The position numbers and the translations under genes are program-made. Positions 1-4,998 of a stretch of DNA of 5,942 nucleotides are shown one piece after another (within the stretch, counting starts at the first letter, position 1; each line of letters opens with the position of its first letter). The DNA comes from JBCCWR01 sp039193385. GTDB taxonomy: Bacteria; Verrucomicrobiota; Verrucomicrobiia; Methylacidiphilales; JBCCWR01. The stretch is from the NCBI GenBank assembly GCA_039193385.1, contig JBCCWR010000133.1:1-5942 (forward strand). Reading direction: 5' to 3'. The notes beneath the pieces are model-generated. The model was not told the DNA's origin. It did no database searches and saw only the letters and a program-made list of their open reading frames with translations.

Positions 1-7
1 ATGTAAT

Positions 8-127
8 TTAAGCCGGGAAACTTTGGTCAGGAAGGAAATTTAGGAGCTAGGAGCTAAAATCCAGTGTTCTCCTGACTCCTAGCTCCTGGATTCGGGATTC
101 TGTCCCAACCAACATTTCCCGCCTTAA
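8..127. repeat. Nested inverted-repeat (foldback/MITE-like) intergenic element
   Basis: The outer arms are 8-20 (TTAAGCCGGGAAA) and 115-127 (TTTCCCGCCTTAA). They are inverted copies matching at 12 of 13 positions, and both ends finish in TTAA. Inside them lies a perfect 12-bp inverted repeat, AGGAGCTAGGAG at 42-53 and CTCCTAGCTCCT at 76-87, around a 22-base spacer. An alternative pairing is 26-32 (GTCAGGA) with 70-76 (TCCTGAC), and 94-97 can pair with 103-106 (GGGA/TCCC). The block has no convincing open reading frame. Terminal inverted repeats plus internal foldback resemble small non-autonomous elements or the intergenic repeats common in filamentous cyanobacteria. Mobility is inference; a target-site duplication beyond TTAA is not evident. 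Confidence 0.5.
70..104. repeat. Degenerate heptanucleotide tandem repeat (STRR-like)
   Basis: Five consecutive 7-base units can be read: TCCTGAC, TCCTAGC, TCCTGGA, TTCGGGA, TTCTGTC. The left half of the element shows the complementary period around 40-60 (TTAGGAG, CTAGGAG, CTAAAAT). Short tandemly repeated heptamers of this style are known from heterocystous and other filamentous cyanobacteria. The copy here is short and degenerate, so the assignment to that class rests on resemblance only. Confidence 0.45.
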
Positions 128-182
128 GTTGAGCGCCATCCGGTTTGCCCTTTTGGGTTATGCGATCCAGCTATCAGGAGTG

Positions 183-203
183 TTGCATTACGGCTAATCG
201 CAA
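183..203 (-). terminator. Small hairpin after the fkbM-type gene, possible weak terminator
   Basis: TTGCATTA at 183-190 pairs with TAATCGCAA at 195-203. This gives an 8-bp stem with one bulged C and a four-base CGGC loop, 13 bases beyond the methyltransferase stop codon in the direction of transcription. No U-rich tract follows on the minus strand, so it is not a canonical intrinsic terminator. It could equally be a transcript-stabilising hairpin or a remnant of a repeat. Confidence 0.25.
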
Positions 204-216
204 TTTGAGGTCAGAT

Positions 217-1164
217 CTACAAGACCTTATTGAAAAGTACAACATTTTTAAATGAAGACATAAAATCAATTTCAAATCCATATTCAAAAAAGTCATAATA
301 AAGCTTTGTAAGGTCTCGATTAGAGAGTACAAATGGATGAATTTCCAGCAGTATTTTTTTTACAGAACTTAGATTTAAATCCTTGAAAAAATCTATCTCA
401 CCACCCTCAATATCGACAATCAGTAAACTAGGCGAAATCTCAGATATTACAGCATTCTTATTCACAGCCCTTACATCGATTACCTCATAGTTATTTGTAT
501 TTGGTTGAATTAGGCTACTCACCCAAAAATCCGGAGCAACATAAAATTTACAACTAGTTTCCTGATCAAATAAGATTGCATTAACAACCTCAAATGACAC
601 CTCATTCTGAACCATATTCTTTTTTATATACGGAATCAATTGAGGATTGGCTTCGTAAGCAACATAGCGCGATAAACGCTTCATTTTTGAAGCATTAACG
701 CCCATGAATCCAATCCCGGCACCGACTTCGAGAACGACATCACCATCTTCTAACGCATTTTCTAGAAGCTTAACTTCTTCACGCTCATAATAGCCCCTAA
801 CAAAACTCATCAAAAGCTCATAAGGAGGCTTAGACGGAAAAAATATTTCCTTTCCACCAATGTAACAATACCCTTTATGATAAATATCAAGCCAAGCATT
901 GTAATTTGACAATTTTCCTTTTATGAAGCCACCACTGGGACGTATCTCCGCAGCTATTGACATTAGGCAATGAGCAGCTTCAATGTTGTATGGCTCTAAT
1001 TTCAGGGCGACATCACGGAAATAATCTGCATGTTCATCTAGTAAATCAAAGCTGTCAGCCTGACAAACATTATTGAAAAAAGTAGTTGCAGCTTCATTCG
1101 CGTCTAAATAAGGGATGGCATAAACTATTGAAGCTTTCTCATCTTCAGAAAAATTTCTATTCAT
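217..1164 (-). CDS. FkbM-family SAM-dependent methyltransferase
   Basis: This 315-residue protein is predicted to transfer a methyl group from S-adenosylmethionine, most likely to a hydroxyl on a sugar of a surface glycan. The SAM-binding motif I is VLEVGAGIGFMG (about 144-155), followed by the acidic strand end YEANP (170-174, E171). The family hallmark LIVDIEGGEIDFF sits at about 248-260, with LLEIHPF at 272-278. Residues 1-85 are a helical N-terminal extension with TPR-like character (LEPYNIEAAHCLMSIAAEIRP, about 56-76 in part), seen before the catalytic domain in some FkbM proteins. There is no signal peptide or membrane segment, so it is probably cytoplasmic. The ATG start is preceded by AAAGG about 12 bases upstream, a weak ribosome site. 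The gene lies 221 bp after the glycosidase, so it may have its own promoter. It contains no HIP1 site and appears more AT-rich than its neighbours, which is compatible with separate acquisition. The methyl acceptor cannot be read from sequence. Confidence 0.88.
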   Translation of the reverse strand: MNRNFSEDEKASIVYAIPYLDANEAATTFFNNVCQADSFDLLDEHADYFRDVALKLEPYNIEAAHCLMSIAAEIRPSGGFIKGKLSNYNAWLDIYHKGYCYIGGKEIFFPSKPPYELLMSFVRGYYEREEVKLLENALEDGDVVLEVGAGIGFMGVNASKMKRLSRYVAYEANPQLIPYIKKNMVQNEVSFEVVNAILFDQETSCKFYVAPDFWVSSLIQPNTNNYEVIDVRAVNKNAVISEISPSLLIVDIEGGEIDFFKDLNLSSVKKILLEIHPFVLSNRDLTKLYYDFFEYGFEIDFMSSFKNVVLFNKVL

Positions 1165-1385
1165 ATACTTCTAATACCTTTATTTTTTATGGCTAAAGAC
1201 AAAAAAGAGAAGACGGAAGAACAAAAATAAGTATCATCCTTATAGGCTTGTCGAAAACTGAATTATCCTCAATATATTGGCTCCCGATATATCACGTGTG
1301 AGTGCATAGCCTTTTCTACATGTAGTAGATATGGACTTGACAGGCGGTCATTATATTCAACCATTGGAGCATAGAGTACGCTCTT
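1165..1385. other. AT-rich intergenic region between glycosidase and methyltransferase genes
   Basis: This 221-bp gap has no supported gene. It contains a perfect 10-bp palindrome CTACATGTAG (1316-1325), a GATATATC palindrome near 1286-1293, and a weak four-bp hairpin AGAG-TACG-CTCT (1373-1384) directly after the glycosidase stop. None of these is followed by a T-tract on the minus strand, so no clear terminator separates the two genes. The size and base composition make it the likely place for a promoter of the methyltransferase gene. Confidence 0.4.
1230..1257 (-). promoter_or_regulatory. Weak sigma70-like promoter candidate for the methyltransferase gene
   Basis: On the minus strand, TTTTCG (1257-1252) and GATACT (1235-1230) are spaced by 16 bases, which would start transcription some 60 bases before the ATG at 1164. 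GATACT matches a cyanobacterial -10 box moderately well, but the -35 is poor. In such AT-rich DNA comparable matches occur by chance, so this is only a candidate. Confidence 0.2.
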
Positions 1386-2870
1386 CTAAGTGTGCATTTC
1401 TGGCGATAGGCTCAGCAGATGACTGGCATAAGCGGGTAACTCAAGGATCACAGATCCTTCCTCAATGCTGACATCGGCCACAACTTCATCGTTGGCTGCC
1501 GCACTAAACTCCCAAATAGTTCCGCTGCCTTCAGTGAATAAGGATGATACATCAGCGATAATACGCCGAGCCTCAGGTTGGTCATTGACAAGCAGCAGAG
1601 CAAGATTTCCCTCCGTATCTTGAGTGGTCATAGCCATCACGTTAGAAGTAGAAATGGTGGTCAGTAATACCGATCGCCCTCCCTGCAAAGCGCGAATGCC
1701 CATGCGAAAGGCATAGTAGCTGAGGCGGCGATCGCCCGTTGCGCTCACTAGACCCTCCACTTTCTCACCCCAGTCATAGAGCGAAAAAAGATGACTACCA
1801 TACACGTAGGAGTCCCCTGGTTGAGACATCCGCATCATATTTTTGATCAGATTTAAGGCAAATGCTAGATCGTCATAGCCGCCGGTATAAGTCCCCCACT
1901 CACCAATCCACAGAGGCGATCGCTCATGCAGGGTATTGTCCATCCAACGCCTTACCCGCTTTACATAGGACGTAATATCCCAGTCATAATTGTGAACATT
2001 GACGATATCAAAATAGGCTGGAACAGTATCCGAGAGTTCGCCAGGCCAGTGACTGCCGCCAAGCGTCTTAGGCGCATGGATATAAAATTCGCGATCGGGT
2101 AAGTATGTCCCATAGACATGGGCGATCGCATCAGAAGCTACTTGTAATAGCTCAAAATAATCATCCTGATTGCCTCCCCAACCTTGCAGTCGATTATCGG
2201 GTTCATTATGAATTTCGAAATCGTTAACCTGATAGTCATTGCGGACATTTAGCCAGTACACCGTGGCAAAGACATGTTCCCACCACTCATTCCAATCTGC
2301 CTCTGTGCGAGGCGGATTCAGTTGCAGCGCCCACTCAGGATTCCAACTGCTATCAACATTACGGATCGTCAAAACCGAGCGTACATGCTCGTGCTTCAGG
2401 GTCTCGAAGAGAGTCTCAGCACTGCCCTGCCATAGTTTGCCAGGTACGCCCGAAAAAGCATAGTCAGTCCCTGTGTCAGGCACCGTCATCAGGGTATCCC
2501 AGCGATTCCAGGGAATAATATCGGGATCTGCTTTAATTTGATCAATGGTGGGTAAACCGTAAACTCCATCATCATCTTGCGGTTCCCAGCGAGACATGCC
2601 GCCATAAATTCGATACGTGTTGATGCCTAAGTCAACAATGTCCGTTTGGTCAAAATTGACATTGCCCTCACACGTACCAATGTAACGAGTACTGCGCCCT
2701 GTAAAACCACCGTAAACCTTCACATGAGCCAGGCTAGGAGCTGACTGGGCAACTCCTCCCAACTTGTCCCAGGTCAGAAAAAGCAACAGAGCTAAAAAGC
2801 AAAGAATGATGAAACGCCGACTAAATCGAAGCAGAAGAAGTTCTAACGGACAATCTAAGAGTCGTTGCAT
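1386..2870 (-). CDS. Membrane-anchored or exported glycoside hydrolase, clan GH-A type
   Basis: This 494-residue protein is predicted to hydrolyse a glycosidic bond in a polysaccharide. The N-terminus has basic residues (R15, R18, R19) followed by a hydrophobic stretch (about 20-34), acting as a signal peptide or signal anchor, so the enzyme works outside the cytoplasmic membrane. Residues about 50-395 fit a (beta/alpha)8 barrel. FEIHNEPD (218-225) carries the Asn-Glu pair of clan GH-A, with E223 as likely acid/base. VNVHNYDWD (290-298) fits a later barrel strand. LWIGEWGTY (320-328) carries the likely nucleophile E324. The spacing of about 100 residues between the two glutamates suits a retaining clan GH-A enzyme. 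LFSLYDWG (361-368) fits strand eight. About residues 398-490 look like a small beta-sandwich domain, as in GH39, GH30 or GH44-like enzymes; I cannot assign the family. ATG is used because no other methionine occurs before residue 92, although the upstream ribosome site (TTAGG) is weak. Three HIP1 octamers lie within it. The gene follows the ABC ATPase gene by 59 bp and probably shares its transcript. Confidence 0.8.
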   Translation of the reverse strand: MQRLLDCPLELLLLRFSRRFIILCFLALLLFLTWDKLGGVAQSAPSLAHVKVYGGFTGRSTRYIGTCEGNVNFDQTDIVDLGINTYRIYGGMSRWEPQDDDGVYGLPTIDQIKADPDIIPWNRWDTLMTVPDTGTDYAFSGVPGKLWQGSAETLFETLKHEHVRSVLTIRNVDSSWNPEWALQLNPPRTEADWNEWWEHVFATVYWLNVRNDYQVNDFEIHNEPDNRLQGWGGNQDDYFELLQVASDAIAHVYGTYLPDREFYIHAPKTLGGSHWPGELSDTVPAYFDIVNVHNYDWDITSYVKRVRRWMDNTLHERSPLWIGEWGTYTGGYDDLAFALNLIKNMMRMSQPGDSYVYGSHLFSLYDWGEKVEGLVSATGDRRLSYYAFRMGIRALQGGRSVLLTTISTSNVMAMTTQDTEGNLALLLVNDQPEARRIIADVSSLFTEGSGTIWEFSAAANDEVVADVSIEEGSVILELPAYASHLLSLSPEMHT

Positions 2871-2886
2871 CGATTAACAACCTAAC

Positions 2887-2935
2887 ATCTCACACGACGA
2901 ATGAATGAGTTGCATTGAGCGAGGAAATCTCACAC
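2887..2935. repeat. 9-bp direct repeat flanking the ATPase stop codon
   Basis: ATCTCACAC occurs at 2887-2895 and again at 2927-2935, 40 bases apart. The second copy overlaps the end of the ABC ATPase gene, including its TGA stop (2930-2932). It might reflect a small local duplication, a binding site pair or chance. No insertion element lies between the copies; the intervening 31 bases are too short. Confidence 0.3.
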
Positions 2936-4159
2936 TTTTTGCCAGACAAGTGGAGGATTAAGAATCCCTTTCTTACTCGCTGAACTATTAATAATGAGTT
3001 CATGCATATGCCAGTAGTAGTCATACATAAAAGACCATGTCGCCTCATAAATTCCGACGTCAATAAAATACTGACCACCCGCCAGATCAAGTCGCTCGAT
3101 GACAAGTCGTATGGTGCCTGGCTCTTGTAGAGTCCCTGTCTTAAAATTTGCCTGAGCCGTATGCGTATCAAAGCATATATTGCCATTAGACTGGCTAATG
3201 CTAATCCCAAAATGAGCATTATGAATCGGTTTAAGCGGTAAATAGCCAATTTCCAACGTCATGGATTGGCCACTTTCAATTTCAAATCCAGGAATCAAGC
3301 GAATACTTTCAATCACAATATCCTTAGACTGAAAATTTCCTTGCTTTGCTTGTGGTGCTAAGGACTGTGATGAGGGCACCACCTGAGTTTGTCTTTCAGA
3401 CGTAGGTGATTCTGCAGCATTTTCCCTCATATACTCAGCGTACTGTTGAGTTACATCTTCAGCGGGACCAATCGCTGCGATCGCGCCTGACTTCAACCAA
3501 AGAACGGTATCACACAGGCTTTTCACTTGATTGATATTATGTGACACAAATAAGACAGCACAGCCACCTATTTGCAACTCCCTAATCTTATCAAGACACT
3601 TTGATTGAAAACGCATATCGCCGACCGAAAGAAACTCATCAATCAGCAACACAGACGGGTTTGTGTGAATAGCGACGGCAAAAGCCAGTCTCATTTTCAT
3701 GCCCGTGCTATAGGTCCGAATTGGATTATCAATGAAAGATTCTAACTCAGCAAAATTAATGATTTCAGGCAAATGCCTTTTAACTTCACGACGCGATAGA
3801 CCACCAATGGAGGCACTGACAAAAGCATTCTCTCGGCCCGTCAGATCTGGATGAAATGAAGCACCTAAATCTAATAAAGCTCCAATTTTGCCGTGAACCT
3901 CAACCGAACCTTCGTCTAATTGGCCAATGCCTCCAACGAGATGTAGAAGTGTTGATTTACCGGCACCATTACTACCAATCACCCCTAGCATTTCGCCTGG
4001 TTCTACAGCAAAACTAATATTCCTTAATGCCCAAAACACGTCTACAGACTTGAGTCGCTTAAAGCCACCGAGAACAGCCGCCATAATTGTATTGGGGCGA
4101 TCGGCATGATAACGCTTAAAGCGTTTGCCCAAACTTTCTACAATAATTGCCTTGGCCAT
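2930..4159 (-). CDS. wzt: Polysaccharide ABC exporter ATP-binding subunit, Wzt-like with C-terminal domain
   Basis: This 409-residue ATPase powers export of a lipid-linked polysaccharide (O-antigen, capsule or exopolysaccharide) across the inner membrane with the permease encoded just upstream. The nucleotide-binding domain (about 1-245) shows Walker A GSNGAGKST (62-70), signature YSTGMKMRLAF (150-160), Walker B VLLIDEF (170-176, with D174 and E175), a D-loop-like SVGD (178-181) and the switch histidine in VSHN (205-208, H207). A polar, Ser/Gln-rich linker (about 248-278) leads to a C-terminal region (about 279-409) with beta-strand character, as in the Wzt C-terminal carbohydrate-binding domain of O9a/O8-type exporters. 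Proteins without this extension are near 250 residues. In characterised cases that domain recognises a terminal modification of the glycan before export; the ligand here is unknown. The ATG follows the permease stop by three bases with GAAGAG nine bases upstream, so translation is probably coupled. One HIP1 octamer lies within the gene. The symbol denotes family, not proven substrate. Confidence 0.93.
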   Translation of the reverse strand: MAKAIIVESLGKRFKRYHADRPNTIMAAVLGGFKRLKSVDVFWALRNISFAVEPGEMLGVIGSNGAGKSTLLHLVGGIGQLDEGSVEVHGKIGALLDLGASFHPDLTGRENAFVSASIGGLSRREVKRHLPEIINFAELESFIDNPIRTYSTGMKMRLAFAVAIHTNPSVLLIDEFLSVGDMRFQSKCLDKIRELQIGGCAVLFVSHNINQVKSLCDTVLWLKSGAIAAIGPAEDVTQQYAEYMRENAAESPTSERQTQVVPSSQSLAPQAKQGNFQSKDIVIESIRLIPGFEIESGQSMTLEIGYLPLKPIHNAHFGISISQSNGNICFDTHTAQANFKTGTLQEPGTIRLVIERLDLAGGQYFIDVGIYEATWSFMYDYYWHMHELIINSSASKKGILNPPLVWQKV

Positions 4160-4162
4160 AGA

Positions 4163-4984
4163 TCAAAGCTCTTCAACAAATCGAGTACTCTGATTACAGA
4201 AAAATGTATATCCTAACGGCAGAAGAATCAGGCTCAAAATAGCAATTATGATCAACGGGGTTGGTGAGGGTAAAGTCCCTGTGATCAAGATAGAACGATA
4301 GGCTCCAATAATGTGAACCATAGGGTTCATATTGTAGAGTAGCTCATATTTTTCAGGGACATTTTTAATTTCATAGAAAACCCCAGTCAAATAGAAAAGC
4401 AGTTGCAAAATAACGCCTATCGTATGCTGTGTGTCACGAAACATGACATTCAGTGATGCTAACAGATACCCTAATGAGGTAGATAAAATAAATTGAAGCG
4501 CCATTAATAAAGGAATAATGAATAAGAATAGAGGATGTATCTGAGTCGATTCAAGAAGGAGAAATCCTAACAACACAGGCATCGCAAAAATCAAGTGTAT
4601 CCACCCCGTAGTTACGGTAGATACTGGCAAGATGGCAGGCGGAAAGTTCGGCTGCCGAATCAACGCTCGATTCGCAACAATCGCCATTGCGGATTGAAAT
4701 AGAGAAGTATGAAACCAGTTCCAAACTAATAAGCCAGTAAAGACAAATGATGGATAGTTGGGCGTATCAATGGAGAGTACGAATTTAAATACAAGCACAA
4801 AGACAATCAACTGCAGAACTGGATTGATGAGCGTCCAAGCGATGCCTAAAACCGAGCGTTTGTACATAACTTTTAGGTCGCGTCCAACCAATTCACGCAG
4901 TAAATCAAAGCGCTGTGAGACGACTCTCTTGTCAAATATTTTTTTTCTGTATCGCCCCCTTCGCCTATACTTACGCTGCATCAT
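4163..4984 (-). CDS. wzm: Polysaccharide ABC exporter permease, ABC-2 type (Wzm/TagG-like)
   Basis: This 273-residue inner-membrane protein forms the channel of an ABC-2 polysaccharide exporter with the adjacent ATPase. A strongly basic cytoplasmic N-terminus (residues 3-20, mostly Arg and Lys) precedes the family motif RDLKVMYKRSVLGIAWTLINP (35-55 region). About six membrane segments follow: roughly 53-71, 79-102, 127-145, 150-177, 189-206 and 242-262. Family features include LNVMFRDTQH (178-187) between segments four and five and NPMVHIIGAYRSIL (220-233) before the last. Length matches the usual 255-280 residues. Two ATGs are consecutive. The first (4984) is taken because AAGG lies 10 bases upstream, sharing bases with the sulfotransferase stop codon; the second would be 13 bases away. 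The gap to the sulfotransferase gene is 12 bp, which supports an operon. A run of eight A residues on the coding strand (4939-4946) lies near the start. No HIP1 site is present. Confidence 0.93.
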   Translation of the reverse strand: MMQRKYRRRGRYRKKIFDKRVVSQRFDLLRELVGRDLKVMYKRSVLGIAWTLINPVLQLIVFVLVFKFVLSIDTPNYPSFVFTGLLVWNWFHTSLFQSAMAIVANRALIRQPNFPPAILPVSTVTTGWIHLIFAMPVLLGFLLLESTQIHPLFLFIIPLLMALQFILSTSLGYLLASLNVMFRDTQHTIGVILQLLFYLTGVFYEIKNVPEKYELLYNMNPMVHIIGAYRSILITGTLPSPTPLIIIAILSLILLPLGYTFFCNQSTRFVEEL

Positions 4985-4994
4985 GTTCGAAGTG

Positions 4995-4998
4995 CCTT
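4995..4998 (-). promoter_or_regulatory. Ribosome binding site of the permease gene, overlapping the upstream stop codon
   Basis: AAGG on the minus strand shares its AA with the TAA stop (4999-4997) of the sulfotransferase gene and sits 10 bases before the first ATG at 4984. The overlap suggests coupled translation of sulfotransferase and permease, and it favours the first of the two consecutive ATGs. Confidence 0.45.

Noticed and set aside
8..127. CRISPR array or tRNA in the repeat-rich left end
   Set aside because: The repeats are 7-base heptads and inverted arms, not regularly spaced direct repeats of 25-40 bases, and no cloverleaf with conserved T-loop can be drawn.
1337..1356. TTGACA followed by TATATT on the plus strand as a promoter
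   Set aside because: The two boxes are only 9 bases apart and would drive transcription antisense into the glycosidase gene; spacing does not fit a sigma70 promoter.
2239..2463. 74-codon open frame on the plus strand
   Set aside because: It lies wholly antisense inside the glycosidase gene, has no recognisable motif, and is explained by the strong coding signal of the opposite strand.
2890..3249. 119-codon open frame on the minus strand
   Set aside because: It overlaps the ATPase C-terminal domain in another frame. The ATPase frame is a full-length family match; the hydrophobic start of this frame is a by-product.
3927..4109. 60-codon open frame on the plus strand
   Set aside because: Antisense to the Walker A region of the ATPase gene, with low-complexity composition and no family resemblance.
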